A DNA stretch of 64,000 bases from an uncultured Pseudomonadales bacterium. GTDB taxonomy: Bacteria; Pseudomonadota; Gammaproteobacteria; Pseudomonadales; Azotimanducaceae. The stretch covers positions 310,001-374,000 of the forward strand of contig OY282447.1 in assembly GCA_958296165.1 (NCBI GenBank). The letters run 5' to 3'. The position numbers were made by a program, and so were the translations under genes. Under the pieces are notes generated by a model. It saw only the letters and a list, made by a program, of their open reading frames with translations, did not search any database and was not told the DNA's origin. How positions within the stretch are numbered: position 1 is the stretch's first letter; the number at the start of each line of letters is the position of its first letter. Shown here one piece after another: positions 17,583 to 27,542 of the stretch.

Positions 17583-19958
17583 GTGGCGCACGGCAGACTC
17601 CCGACCGTGCTGATCGCGGCCGCGTTCTGGACGTTGGCGGTCATCGCCCTGACCGAGCTGAGGTACTTACACTTGGGGGGCCTGCCGCAGGTCGTGGCGA
17701 TCGTTGCACGAGCCGCCATGGTCTGCTGCGTCCTCTTGTTCGGCCTGGTTGGGGCCCGATGCATGATGGCCTGGAGGAAGTCCGGTTCGCTCGGCCCCAT
17801 CCGGAGGACTCTCGGCGGAACGCCCGGCATACTGCTGTTTAGCGCGGTGGCGTCCTATCTGGCGATTAGCACCGCGGTGCTGGGCGTCGAAGCGATCCGG
17901 GAACCGGTCACGACTGGGCTGCTGAAGTATCACATCCTCCTTCTCGGCATGCTCGTGGCCGCGGTGGTCGGCGGCCGCACGTTGATGGAACGAACCGGGG
18001 CCGACCGCTTGTTGAAGGGCGTGCTTGCGGTGCTGATTGCGGGCTGCGCCGTCATTCTCGCTTCGCCGATCTTGCGCGACCTCGGCATCGTGCGGCCCTA
18101 TTGGATTCCGATTCGCCTGACCGGCGCTTTCGACGAGCCCAACAGCGCCGGATTCGTCGCCTGCATGACGGTGGCGTTGGCCGCGGGTTCGCTGACCAAT
18201 GGCGGGCCGCGGGCGCTCGGCTGGCTGGGCCTGGCCGCCGGCGTCGCCGCGAGCTTGGCGACGGCGTCCCGAACGGCGCTGGTCGTGCTCGGCGCGCTGG
18301 CGTTCGTGTTCCCGTTGATCAACGTGCGCAGCAAACCCAGGACTTTCGTTCTTGCCTGTGCCCTCGCAGGATTGATCGGGATTGTGGTGTTCGCCGGTTT
18401 CGGTTTCGCCGGGGGGATTTCCGGGTGGTGGATGTTGCGGACCACGCCCGGCGCTGCGTATGAGGTGTTCTGCGAATCTTCGCCGACCAACAATCGCCGC
18501 CCGGATTGCGCCGTCCTGCTGGCGACGAGGGACGCCCTGGCCGGGGACATGACGTTGAACTGGCATAGGGCCGCGCCCTTGACTTACTGGCAAGGCGTGA
18601 CGACGGACGGCCCGGACGGGCGTGTCACCGAGCTGGATTTGGCGGAACTGGGATTGAACGGCCACATCCCATCGGCTCTAGGCCGCCTGGATCGCCTCGT
18701 TTCGCTGTCCCTGCAACGAAATCGGCTCACCGGCCGCATTCCGCCAGAGTTCGGCGATCTAGCGAGTCTCAAGAAGCTGAATCTGAGCTACAACGCCTTG
18801 ACGGGGGGCATCCCGCCGGAACTAGCGATGCACGAGAACCTCGAGGAGCTGCGGCTGAGAGGCAACCGCTTGACCGGCCCTGTCCCGGCCGCTCTCGCAG
18901 AGATCGACCTGTCCGTCCTGCGTCTCTCGGGCAACGACTTCGACTCCGTTCCTCCCGTACACGCCGCCGTTGCCGAACACGATCTGGCCAAGGCGCGGTT
19001 CTGCCTACCGCCGCCGTCAACAAGTCCAGCGCTGTTCGACGACTGCGCCGTGCTGCTGGCCGTGAAGGACGCGCTCGCCGGCGACGTGCCGCTCAACTGG
19101 CACACGGCGACCCCGGTCGACTCGTGGCAGGGCGTGACCATCGGACGATCATCTGGTCGCGTCGTCGCCCTGGATTTACGCGATATAAACCTCACCGGAC
19201 GGCTCCCCACGGAACTGAGCGAACTGAGCCATCTCTATATGCTGCGGCTCGACGGCAACCGACTCACCGGCCCCATTCCAGCGGAACTGGGGAACCTCAC
19301 CCGTCTGACCATGCTGTCGCTCGACGGCAATCGCCTGACCGGGCCCATTCCGCGCACGCTCGCCAATCTGTCCAATCTCAGGCAACTGTGGCTGGCCGAC
19401 AACCGTCTCACCGGTTCCATCCCACCGGAATTGTCCGGCATCCCGGACCTTTCCTTGGCCGTCGCCAGCAACGACTTCCACGGCTGCCTGCCGTGGGTGC
19501 TGCACCGTCAGGCCAGACACGACATCGATAATGCCCTCATCTGCATAGTTCTGGGCAATGACAGACTGTGGCTTTGGCGACTGGGGTTTCAGAAAGCCAT
19601 GGAGAAGCCCGTCCTCGGCCAGGGCTTTGGGGCGGCGAGATACTTGGACGGCGCCCCCGCCGGATATCACGGCAGGCCGCCGGACGCCCATAATCTGTAC
19701 CTGATGTTGCTGGTCGACGCGGGCATTGTCCCTCCGCTGCTGTTCGTGTCCGCCATTGTCCTGCTGCTGCGCACGCAGTGGGCCGCACCCAAGTCTATCG
19801 CCCGGGATGCGACCGTAGCCTGGGTGGTCGTGATCGCCCTGTACTCAACGTCGTTCCAGCATCTGCTCGGCCTCGCCGCGTTCATGTTTCTCGCCGGAGT
19901 GAGCGTCGCGACAGGGCTGGCGTACGACGACCGCGACCGGCATGTCGCTGAGGCATGA
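17583..19958 (+). CDS. O-antigen ligase/polymerase-type protein with two LRR modules
   Basis: 791 residues from GTG 17583, three bases after the preceding stop. Segment 1 starts almost at once (LPTVLIAAAFWTLAVIAL), so the N-terminus is shorter than in the paralogues. Family marks are TGAFDEPNSAGFVACMTV and ATASRTALVVL. LRR caps LLATRDALAGDMTLNW and LLAVKDALAGDVPLNW lie at about residues 310-520. WLWRLGFQKAMEKPVLGQ and DAHNLYLMLLVDAGIVPPLL precede the last three segments. Part of the second module closely matches the last module of the giant protein, pointing to exchange between paralogues. Confidence 0.85.
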   Translation: MAHGRLPTVLIAAAFWTLAVIALTELRYLHLGGLPQVVAIVARAAMVCCVLLFGLVGARCMMAWRKSGSLGPIRRTLGGTPGILLFSAVASYLAISTAVLGVEAIREPVTTGLLKYHILLLGMLVAAVVGGRTLMERTGADRLLKGVLAVLIAGCAVILASPILRDLGIVRPYWIPIRLTGAFDEPNSAGFVACMTVALAAGSLTNGGPRALGWLGLAAGVAASLATASRTALVVLGALAFVFPLINVRSKPRTFVLACALAGLIGIVVFAGFGFAGGISGWWMLRTTPGAAYEVFCESSPTNNRRPDCAVLLATRDALAGDMTLNWHRAAPLTYWQGVTTDGPDGRVTELDLAELGLNGHIPSALGRLDRLVSLSLQRNRLTGRIPPEFGDLASLKKLNLSYNALTGGIPPELAMHENLEELRLRGNRLTGPVPAALAEIDLSVLRLSGNDFDSVPPVHAAVAEHDLAKARFCLPPPSTSPALFDDCAVLLAVKDALAGDVPLNWHTATPVDSWQGVTIGRSSGRVVALDLRDINLTGRLPTELSELSHLYMLRLDGNRLTGPIPAELGNLTRLTMLSLDGNRLTGPIPRTLANLSNLRQLWLADNRLTGSIPPELSGIPDLSLAVASNDFHGCLPWVLHRQARHDIDNALICIVLGNDRLWLWRLGFQKAMEKPVLGQGFGAARYLDGAPAGYHGRPPDAHNLYLMLLVDAGIVPPLLFVSAIVLLLRTQWAAPKSIARDATVAWVVVIALYSTSFQHLLGLAAFMFLAGVSVATGLAYDDRDRHVAEA

Positions 19959-19989
19959 CCGCCTGCAATGACCAGATAGCAGCTCATCA

Positions 19990-20925
19990 TCAAGGATGGT
20001 GTGATTGGGTCCCTTCGTCACTTCGTGGTGCCCGTGAGATTGCGCGAGCCGTCCCTGAGCCAGCAAAGATCTCCAGAGAATAGAAAAGACAGCCGAGGCC
20101 GAACAGATACTCACGCACTTCGTACACGCCTTGGGCTATGTCATTGCGGTAGTTCACGTATGTTAAAGCCACAACGAGCGTCAGAGTTGCGGCCGAAGCG
20201 ATGACCAACTTTACTTGCCCCGAAAACAACGTGAAGATGAGAAAGAGCAGCAGTAAACCCTTCTCCTCGACGACGATAAATCCTAGGGATCTTTTGACCC
20301 CCACCAAGTATTCTCTGAAGTTGGATCCCTGTATTTCTCTTAGGTTTGCTGCCGGTTCGTAGGAGATTATCATCAGAAATCCCAGCATCAGCAGGATCGA
20401 CGGCAGCGGAATCCCGATGAGCCTGTCTTTCCGGCAGAAGAAGGCCGCGCTAGTTACCATGCAAAGGATCATCACGCTATTCAAGTAGATGAAGCCGAAC
20501 GACTTGTTGGCGATATTGTGGACCGTGAACTCTCCCTGCTCATTCAATTGCATCAAGAAATCTGGCGTCGCAAACCCGAAGATGCGCTGCCCCCAACTGA
20601 TTTCTTCGCCGGCGGCAAACACCATCGCCATCCCGCCGAGGATATAGACGCGGCGCAGGAAGATGCCGCGCTCCACCAAGGCCGTGACGAACAGCACAAG
20701 ACCGGCCAGGAGAAACCAGACCGCGGTGAGGTTCTCCACCCAGTAATCTTCCCGGCTCAACGCTTGGAACGTCAACGGGGAGGCCGCGAGGAGAGAGCTG
20801 AAGAAAAGTACGTTCAGACACAGAAAGAGGTAGCCAAAGACGCCAACCCATACTCTCGAGACTCTGCCCGCAGCGGCCTCAAGCGGGATCTTGGTGCTCA
20901 CCACGGTGTCTCTCGCCCTCAGCAC
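19990..20925 (-). CDS. Polytopic membrane protein of unknown function (GEEISWGQ type)
   Basis: A 311-residue protein with about eight hydrophobic segments, convergent with the ligase operon (31 bases between stops). The clearest conserved stretch is AGEEISWGQRIFGFATPDFL, then HNIANKSFG. I know this signature from uncharacterised membrane proteins but cannot give it a function. The GTG start at 20925 is uncertain, and a later in-frame GTG is possible. A relative at 27543-29207 has the same membrane part but carries two extra C-terminal RTGQF domains that this one lacks. Confidence 0.75.
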   Translation of the reverse strand: MLRARDTVVSTKIPLEAAAGRVSRVWVGVFGYLFLCLNVLFFSSLLAASPLTFQALSREDYWVENLTAVWFLLAGLVLFVTALVERGIFLRRVYILGGMAMVFAAGEEISWGQRIFGFATPDFLMQLNEQGEFTVHNIANKSFGFIYLNSVMILCMVTSAAFFCRKDRLIGIPLPSILLMLGFLMIISYEPAANLREIQGSNFREYLVGVKRSLGFIVVEEKGLLLLFLIFTLFSGQVKLVIASAATLTLVVALTYVNYRNDIAQGVYEVREYLFGLGCLFYSLEIFAGSGTARAISRAPRSDEGTQSHHP

Positions 20926-20969
20926 GTTTGCTCATGAACGTCGAGGTCAAGCCTACCACATCCATCCGG

Positions 20970-21027
20970 CTAAAACGAGTGCGCATATTCGCGCTTGGTC
21001 TCCATTATGGTCCGGGTTTCCGGAGAA
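20970..21027 (-). pseudogene. Carbamoyltransferase C-terminal tail debris, copy 1
   Basis: The minus strand reads TKREYAHSF and stop, matching the end of the intact carbamoyltransferase (LKREYAESFEPD). It lies directly behind the stop of the SGNH gene, with no other trace of the enzyme. Two larger copies of the same tail sit at 31497 and 36717. Confidence 0.45.
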
Positions 21028-23136
21028 CTATAGGACGGCAGCGGACGGCGACGGTTCGCCTGCCACAGCGCCGACGGGGAACTCGGCCATCCAGATCTGG
21101 TCGCCTTCGGGGGTGAACTGCCCGGTCCGGATGCGGGCGATGGGATAATCGGGGAGCGGCTGCTCCATAATGCACCGGCCGCCGAAGTCCAGGGCCGTGT
21201 ATTCCCCGTAGCGGAAGTGCCCACCGCCGAAGCCGTGCTGGCGGCGGTCGGCCGGCAGGTCCTCCAAGTCTTCCGGGACGACATGCAGGAAGAACTCCGC
21301 CTGCACATCCGCTACGCTGCACGGCGACTTGAGGTAGATCACCGCATTCTCGCGAAGAAAGATGTCGAAGCCGGAGCGGGCCGCCGGTTCGCCGGACGCG
21401 ACGGATTCGTAGTCCGTCAGCCGGGACGGTTCGCCTTCCACGGCGCCGGCGGGGAACGCGGCTATCCAGATGAGGTCGCCTTCGGAGGTGAACTGCCCGG
21501 TGCGGATGCGGGCGACGGGATAGTCGGGGAGCGTCCGCTCGGCGACGCACTGGCCGCCAAAGGCCAGGGCGGCGGTGTTCCCGTAATGGAAATGCATGTT
21601 GTCGAAGCCGTGCCGCCGGCGCTCGGCCGGCAGGTCCTCCACGTCTTCCGGGACGACTTGCAGAAAGAACTCCGCTTGCACGTCCGCCGCGCTGCACGGC
21701 GACTTGAGGTAGGCCACCGTGTTCTCGCCGGCGTAGACGTCGAAGACGGAGCGGACCGCCGGTTCGCCGGACGCGATAGTCGTCAGCCAGGAAGGCGGGG
21801 TTGCGGTCGGGCGCTTTCGCGTCGTGCAGGTCGCCTGGTTCTCCTTCAGGTATTCGAGCAGGGCTTCCGCCGCCCATCGATGGCCGGCGGCGTTCCAGTG
21901 GCCGTCGTGCGCCCATATCGCATCCCTCGGCTCGGCCCCCTGGCGGGTTATGTAGTCGTGCTGGTCGATGATGGGAATGCCTCGCGGTTCGGCTAGAGCG
22001 GTCAGGCGGTCGAATGCGAGGTGGCCCCGGGTGCCCCTGTGGTGTGTGGACAAGATGACCAACGCTGAACCGTCGCGGTCCGCGCGTTCCCTGAACTGGT
22101 CCAGCGCGAAGGCCGTGAAGTCCAGCGCGTCCTCGTAGACGGGCGGCAAATCCTGTGCGTGCAGGAACGGATCATCCATGCCCTCCCTCGTCGTTGGCCG
22201 CCACCCGTCGAGCAGCGCGGCGTAGCCGGGGGAGCGCTGGCTCAGCAGCGCCACTTGGGCGACCAGTTCGGGATCGGTGTCATCGGCGAACGAAGCGCGC
22301 CTCTTGGCATCCAGCCAGTTCGCGAGGGAAGACACGCCGGTCGGGCGGTCCGCGGTGCGCGTGTGCCGGGATAGGACGGCCAATCGGGACTCTTGGGAAT
22401 GAGGGGGATGGGGCGGTCGCAGCGTGATGCTCCCGTCCGCGCCCCGTGTCGCGGAGACATTCCAGAGTCGGTCCGGGTCCACTCCTTGGCGCAAGCCTTT
22501 CAAGATTGGCGCATTGTCCACGAAGTCGTTGTTCACGAAGACGAGGATCAACAGGGCGGGCCGTAGATACCGCGCGAATTCGTCGTAGTACGCGAGTTGG
22601 CTGACTTGGCCGGTGCCGGGCATCCCGAACGCCGAGGTCGTGATGTCCAGATGTGGGAGTTCCTCGGCGGCGAGCTCCTCCAGCCGAACATGAAATTTCT
22701 CGGCGATGGGAACCTGGAGTGCCTCCACATAGGAATCGCCGATCATGGCGACGTGGCAGCTTGCCGCGGCCCGCTCGAGGCCGATGGGTTCGCGGTCCAC
22801 GAAGCCCAGGCCGTTGGTTCGCGACTCGGTCCAGAAATCAAGGTGGTTCGTCCAACGCACATCCGCGTGGGGTTTGTATACTGCCCCGACATTGGGAGAC
22901 CAGGCGTAGGGACGGAACGTCTCCCCGAAGGGTGCTCGCAGCCGCCAATACGTCTCGCCGACGACTCCAATCAGCGCCAAGCCGCCAAAGAGAAACAGCG
23001 CGTTCCAGCCGACCAGACGCAGCGCTCGGCGGATGCGCCCGGCCACGGATGGATGCGCCGTCACGCCGTGTGTTCTCGTGCTGGACAACGCGTGTTGCTC
23101 TTCTGTGGTCGTGGGTTGGCCGTATGCATCATTCAT
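21028..23136 (-). CDS. SGNH-hydrolase-type membrane-anchored protein with two RTGQF domains
   Basis: 702 residues. One N-terminal membrane segment (WNALFLFGGLALIGVV) anchors a periplasmic SGNH fold: the block I serine is in CHVAMIGDSYVEA, and the Asp-His pair is in HDGHWNAAGHRWAAEAL. Such domains often O-acetylate or de-acetylate glycans, as in AlgX-like proteins, so glycan modification is inferred. The C-terminus has two tandem RTGQF domains, each with SGEPAARSxFDxY, a PCS motif, LPAxRR and PDYPxARIRTGQF. The start overlaps the stop of the upstream relative by four bases. Confidence 0.8.
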   Translation of the reverse strand: MNDAYGQPTTTEEQHALSSTRTHGVTAHPSVAGRIRRALRLVGWNALFLFGGLALIGVVGETYWRLRAPFGETFRPYAWSPNVGAVYKPHADVRWTNHLDFWTESRTNGLGFVDREPIGLERAAASCHVAMIGDSYVEALQVPIAEKFHVRLEELAAEELPHLDITTSAFGMPGTGQVSQLAYYDEFARYLRPALLILVFVNNDFVDNAPILKGLRQGVDPDRLWNVSATRGADGSITLRPPHPPHSQESRLAVLSRHTRTADRPTGVSSLANWLDAKRRASFADDTDPELVAQVALLSQRSPGYAALLDGWRPTTREGMDDPFLHAQDLPPVYEDALDFTAFALDQFRERADRDGSALVILSTHHRGTRGHLAFDRLTALAEPRGIPIIDQHDYITRQGAEPRDAIWAHDGHWNAAGHRWAAEALLEYLKENQATCTTRKRPTATPPSWLTTIASGEPAVRSVFDVYAGENTVAYLKSPCSAADVQAEFFLQVVPEDVEDLPAERRRHGFDNMHFHYGNTAALAFGGQCVAERTLPDYPVARIRTGQFTSEGDLIWIAAFPAGAVEGEPSRLTDYESVASGEPAARSGFDIFLRENAVIYLKSPCSVADVQAEFFLHVVPEDLEDLPADRRQHGFGGGHFRYGEYTALDFGGRCIMEQPLPDYPIARIRTGQFTPEGDQIWMAEFPVGAVAGEPSPSAAVL

Positions 23137-24871
23137 GTGCGCAGACGCCGGACGCGATCAGCGGTCTTTCCGCCCTCCTCCGCGCCAACGGGGAACTCGG
23201 CCGTCCAGATCGGGTCGCCTTCGGGGGTGAACTGCCCGGTCCGGATGCGGGCGACGGGATAGTCGGGGAGCGGATACTCCATACTGCACCGGCCGCCAAA
23301 GGCCAAGGCAGCGGTGTTCCCGTAGCGGAAGTTCGCATCGTCGAAGCCGTACTGCCGGCGGTCGGCCGGCAGGTCCTCCAGGTCTTCCAGGATGATGTGC
23401 AGGAAAAACTCCGCCTGCACATCAGCCGCGCTGCACGGCGACTTGAGGTAGGCCACCGTGTTCTCGCTGGTATGGACGTCGAAGACGGAGCGGGCCGCCG
23501 GCTCGCCGGACGCGATGGACTCGTAGTCCGTCAGCCAAGAAGGAGGAGGTGCGGTCGGGCGCTTTGGCGTCGTGCATATCGCCTGGTTCCGCTTCAGGTA
23601 CTCGAGCAGAGCTTCCGCCGCCCACCGGTGGCCGGCGGCGTTCCAGTGGCCGTCGTGTACCCATGTCGCATCCCTCGCCTCGGCGCCCTGGCGGGTTATG
23701 TAGTCGTACTGGTCGATGACGGGAATGCCCCGCGGTTCGGCCAGAGCGGTCAGGCGGTCGAATCCGAGGTCGCCTCGGGTGCCGATGGTGTGTGAGGACA
23801 GAATGACCACCGCGGTGCCGTCGCGGTCCGCGCGTTCCCTGAACTGGTCCAGCGCGAAGGCCGTGAAGTCCAGCGCGTCCTCGTACACGGGCGGCAAATC
23901 CTGTGTGTGCCGGAACGGACCACGCAGGCCTTCCCTCGTCGTTGGCCGCCACCCGTCGAGCAGCGCGGCGTAGCCGGGGGAGCGCCGGCTCAGCAACGCC
24001 ACCCGGGCGATCAGTTTGGGATCGATGTCGTCCGAGGTAGAAAGCGCGCGCTTCTTGGCATCCAGCCAGTTCGCGAGGGGAGACATGTCGGTCAGGCGGT
24101 CCGTGACGCGCGGTGCCGGGATGGGACGGCCAGTCGGGTACTCTGAGAAGGGGGATAAGGCGGTTGCAGCGTGATGGTCCCATCCGCGCCTCGTGTCGCG
24201 GAGACATTGGGGAGTCGGTCCGGGTCCACTCCCCTGTACAACCCATCCAGGATGGGCGCATTGTTCATGAAGTCGTTGGAAACGAAGACGAGAACCAACA
24301 AGGCGGGTCGCAGATACCGCGCGAATTCGTCGTAGTACGCCAGTTGGTTGACTTGGCCGGTGCCGGAGATCCCGAACGCCGAGGTCGTGATATCCAGATG
24401 TCGGAGTTCCTCGGCGGCGAGCTCCTCCAGCCGAACGTGAAATTTGTCGGCGATGGGAACCTCGGATGCCTGCACATAAGAATCGCCGATCATGGCGACG
24501 TGGCAGCTGGCCGCGGCCCGCTCGAGGCTGATGGGTTCGCGGTCGAGAAATCCCAGTGTGTTCGTGCGAGAGATGGTCCAGAAATCAAGCCTGTTCGTCC
24601 AACGCACCTCCGACTTGGGCGCGAATATCCCCCCGACATTTGGAGACCAAGCGTAGAGACGGAACGTCTCCCCGAAGGGCGCTCGCAGCCGCCAATACGT
24701 CTCGCCGACGACGCCAATCAGCGCCAAGCCGCCAAAGAGAAACAGCGCGTTCCAGCCGACCAGACGCAGCGCACGGCGGATGCGCCCGGGGAAATGGGGT
24801 GGCTTCACGCCGTGTGTTCTCGTGGAAGACATCCTGTGCGCTGTTCTCCTGCACTCGTGGGTTGGCCGCAT
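23133..24871 (-). pseudogene. SGNH-hydrolase-type protein with one RTGQF domain, frameshifted
   Basis: The N-terminal frame (24871-24092) holds the membrane anchor and the CHVAMIGDSYVQA serine block, but runs into a stop after SRHRASRTA. The rest (VTDRLTDMSPLANWLDAKKR to the RTGQF domain) continues from about 24120 in another frame to 23133. Relatives at 21028 and 29688 are uninterrupted, which identifies a single small indel near 24100-24150. The C-terminal part keeps the VHDGHWNAAGHRWAAEAL block. It could be a real pseudogene, a phase-variable gene or an assembly error. Confidence 0.8.
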
Positions 24872-24913
24872 ACATCATCATTCCTGTGCGTACTCATTCG
24901 GCCGCTCCGCCCA

Positions 24914-26839
24914 TCAATCCGGCTCGAACGACTCCGCATACTCGCGCTTGAGCGACATGTCCTGTTCCGCCTTGCGCAGGAAGCAGTTGCCGATGGCGAG
25001 GCAGTCGAGGGCCGTGCCCATGAAGCAGCGGAAGGCGTCCGCCGGCGAACAGACGATGGCCTCGCCGCGCACGTTGAAGCTGGTGTTCACTATCACCGGG
25101 CAGCCCGTCCTGGCTTTGAAGGCTTCCAGCAGCGCGTGGTAGCGGGGGTTGGTTTCGCGATGGACGGTCTGCACGCGGGCCGAATAGTCCACGTGGGTGA
25201 CGGCCGGGACGTCCGAGCGCGGCACGTTCAACCGGTCGATGCCGAACAACGCATCCTGCGCTTCCGCGGGCGGCTTGCGCCGCTCGGTTCTTACGTCCGC
25301 CGTCAGCAGCATGTAGGGACTGTCGCGGTCGAGCTCGAACCAGTCTGCGACGTCCTCGCGCAGCACGCTCGGCGCGAACGGGCGAAACGACTCCCGGTGC
25401 TTCACCTTGAGGTTGAGCGTTTTCTGCATGGTGGGCGAACGGGCGTCTCCCAGGATCGAGCGGTTGCCGAGCGCGCGTGGGCCGAACTCCATGCGGCCTT
25501 GGAACCAGCCGACTGCTTCGCCGGCGGCTAGCGCCTCGGCCACGGTATCGATCAGCACGCTATCCGCAAGCGTCTCGTAGCGCGCGCCTGCAGCGTCGAG
25601 CGTGGCGCGAATCTCGTCAAGGCCGAAGTCGGGGCCGAGCAAGGCGCCGCGCATGGCGTCCGTCGTGCCGGCGGTGGGCGGTGCGAAGGATACATGCCCA
25701 TCTTCGCGCTCGGTTTCGCGTGTACGAGGATGGGCGCCCGCTCCGCCGCGATCGGAGAACACGGAGGGACGCGGTTCGCCGAACAGGCGATGGCTCGCCG
25801 TCAGCGCCGCGCCCAACGCGCCCCCGGCGTCGCCCGCCGCGGGTTGGATCCAGATGTCGTCGAACCGACCGTCGCGGAGCACCTTGCCGTTGGCGACGCA
25901 GTTCAGCGCCACGCCGCCGGCGAGACAGAGGTTGGGGATGCCGGTTTCCATCCGCAGCGAGCGGGTCAGCCGCAGCACCGCTTCCTCGATCACGGCCTGC
26001 GCGGAAGCGGCCAAATCCATGTGCCGCTGCGTCAGGGGCTCGTGGGGCTCGCGCGGCGGGCCGCCGAACAGCGCGTCGAACTTGGCGTTGGTCATCGTCA
26101 ATCCGGTGCAGTAGTCGAAACAGTCGAGATTCAGACGGAACGTGCCGTCCGGCTTCAGATCGATCAGATGATCGAGAATGGCCTGCGCGTACTTCGGCTC
26201 GCCGTAGGGCGCTAGGCCCATCACCTTGTACTCGCCGGAGTTCACCTTGAAGCCGGTGTAGTAGGTGAAGGCCGAATAGAGCAGCCCCAGGGAGTGTGGG
26301 AAGTGGATCTCCCGCGTCATCTCCAGATCGTTGCCGCGGCCGATGGCGACGGAAGTGGTAGCCCACTCGCCGACCCCGTCCATGGTCAGTACCACTGCGT
26401 CGCGGAAAGGCGACGGATAGAACGCGCTCGCCGCATGCGATTGATGGTGCTCGGCGAACAGTAGTTTGGCCTCCCAGTCCACTTCGGCAGCGAGCGCCTG
26501 CAGCTTGCGGCGCAGCAGCCCCTTCTGAAACAGCTTCTCCTTGATCCAGATCGGCACCGCCATGCGGAAGGAACGGAAGCCGCGCGGCGCCAGCGCCACG
26601 TAGGTTTCGAGCAGCCGCTCGAACTTGAGGAACGGCTTGTCGTAGAACGCCACACGGTCGACGTCGTCGAGGGCGATGCCGCCCTGCTCCAGGCAGCAGG
26701 CGATGGCGTTGGCGGGATAGTCCGAATCGTGCTTCCTGCGCGTGAAGCGCTCCTCCTGGGCGGCGGCGACGATCCGCCCGCCTTCCACCAAGGCCGCGGC
26801 GCTGTCGTGATAGAAGGCCGAGAGGCCGAGGATGCGCAC
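24914..26839 (-). CDS. Carbamoyltransferase (NodU/TobZ family)
   Basis: 641 residues, full family length. The Kae1-like N-terminal domain begins MRILGLSAFYHDSAAALVEG and has the metal-site block EHHQSHAASAFYPS. LCLAGGVALNCVANGK follows, and the YrdC-like C-terminal domain has GRMEFGPRALGNRSILGD and CPVIVNTSFNVRGE. The family transfers a carbamoyl group from carbamoyl phosphate via carbamoyl-AMP to a sugar or other hydroxyl. It is immediately preceded by the DUF5989 and SxtJ genes, a common trio in glycan and natural-product clusters. The acceptor is unknown. Confidence 0.92.
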   Translation of the reverse strand: MRILGLSAFYHDSAAALVEGGRIVAAAQEERFTRRKHDSDYPANAIACCLEQGGIALDDVDRVAFYDKPFLKFERLLETYVALAPRGFRSFRMAVPIWIKEKLFQKGLLRRKLQALAAEVDWEAKLLFAEHHQSHAASAFYPSPFRDAVVLTMDGVGEWATTSVAIGRGNDLEMTREIHFPHSLGLLYSAFTYYTGFKVNSGEYKVMGLAPYGEPKYAQAILDHLIDLKPDGTFRLNLDCFDYCTGLTMTNAKFDALFGGPPREPHEPLTQRHMDLAASAQAVIEEAVLRLTRSLRMETGIPNLCLAGGVALNCVANGKVLRDGRFDDIWIQPAAGDAGGALGAALTASHRLFGEPRPSVFSDRGGAGAHPRTRETEREDGHVSFAPPTAGTTDAMRGALLGPDFGLDEIRATLDAAGARYETLADSVLIDTVAEALAAGEAVGWFQGRMEFGPRALGNRSILGDARSPTMQKTLNLKVKHRESFRPFAPSVLREDVADWFELDRDSPYMLLTADVRTERRKPPAEAQDALFGIDRLNVPRSDVPAVTHVDYSARVQTVHRETNPRYHALLEAFKARTGCPVIVNTSFNVRGEAIVCSPADAFRCFMGTALDCLAIGNCFLRKAEQDMSLKREYAESFEPD

Positions 26840-26851
26840 GGCGTGGAAGGG

Positions 26852-27001
26852 CTAGAAGATGGTATAGATCATCGGCGCGACCGCGCTGCTCTGGCCCAGC
26901 ACGATCAGCCCGCCCAGCAGGAGCATCAGGAAGACGACCGGAAACAGCCAGTACTTCTTGCGCACCCGCATGAAGACCCAAAGCTCACGCAGAAAGGACA
27001 T
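26852..27001 (-). CDS. DUF5989-type small membrane protein
   Basis: 49 residues with the typical start MSFLRELWVFMRVRKKYWL, one membrane segment (VVFLMLLLGGLIVLGQ) and the ending AVAPMIYTIF. This small family is regularly found between SxtJ and a carbamoyltransferase, as here, with 12 bases to the carbamoyltransferase start. Its function is unknown. Confidence 0.85.
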   Translation of the reverse strand: MSFLRELWVFMRVRKKYWLFPVVFLMLLLGGLIVLGQSSAVAPMIYTIF

Positions 27002-27016
27002 CGAACTCTCGTCGCA

Positions 27017-27439
27017 TCAGAACTGATTCTGCATCGATTCGCGCTCCGGCCCCGGCGGGTCGCGGTGGATCCAGTAGCTCCGTGCATCGGGGTCGCACTT
27101 GAGGCGCAACGGATCCTTGCCCAGAGTGCGCATGACGAGGCCCGTCGGGGTCACCACGGCGAAGTAGATCACCGCCATCACGAGAGGGTTGACCACGCGC
27201 TGCAGCAGCAGGCCGAACTTGAACCAGACCCGATTGAGAGGTGCCAGCAGCGATGGCCTCACGAGCGCCGCTGCCAGGAACGTTGCCGCGATGCCCAATG
27301 CCCAGGCGCGGGGCGGCCCGCCGTCCAGCAGCGGGAACAGGCCGATGGCGACGAACACGACGGCGAAGACGACGCCAAAGCTGCGGTCCGAGCCACCCTT
27401 GGCCGGTTCGTCCCCGGCCAGCCGCTCGTGAGTCTTCAT
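27017..27439 (-). CDS. SxtJ-family membrane protein
   Basis: 140 residues with hydrophobic segments around VVFAVVFVAIGLFPLL, ALGIAATFLAAALV and VNPLVMAVIYFAVVTPTGLV. The C-terminal signature LGKDPLRLKCDPDARSYWI is typical of SxtJ proteins, which accompany carbamoyltransferases in saxitoxin-type and polysaccharide clusters. The DUF5989 start is 15 bases beyond its stop, so the three genes probably form one operon. The biochemical role is unknown. A truncated second copy lies at 29339. Confidence 0.85.
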   Translation of the reverse strand: MKTHERLAGDEPAKGGSDRSFGVVFAVVFVAIGLFPLLDGGPPRAWALGIAATFLAAALVRPSLLAPLNRVWFKFGLLLQRVVNPLVMAVIYFAVVTPTGLVMRTLGKDPLRLKCDPDARSYWIHRDPPGPERESMQNQF

Positions 27440-27542
27440 CTCATTCGCTTCGGCATCGCAGGCATCTGCAAGTAGACTTAGGTGGCAACGCTATCCCCAT
27501 GCAACCAGCTTAACCGCATGTGAGCCTTGGCGGGAGTGCCGA

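Noticed and set aside
25617..26981. 454-residue open frame on the minus strand over the carbamoyltransferase
   Set aside because: Arginine-rich shadow of a high-GC gene in another frame; the carbamoyltransferase frame has all motifs.
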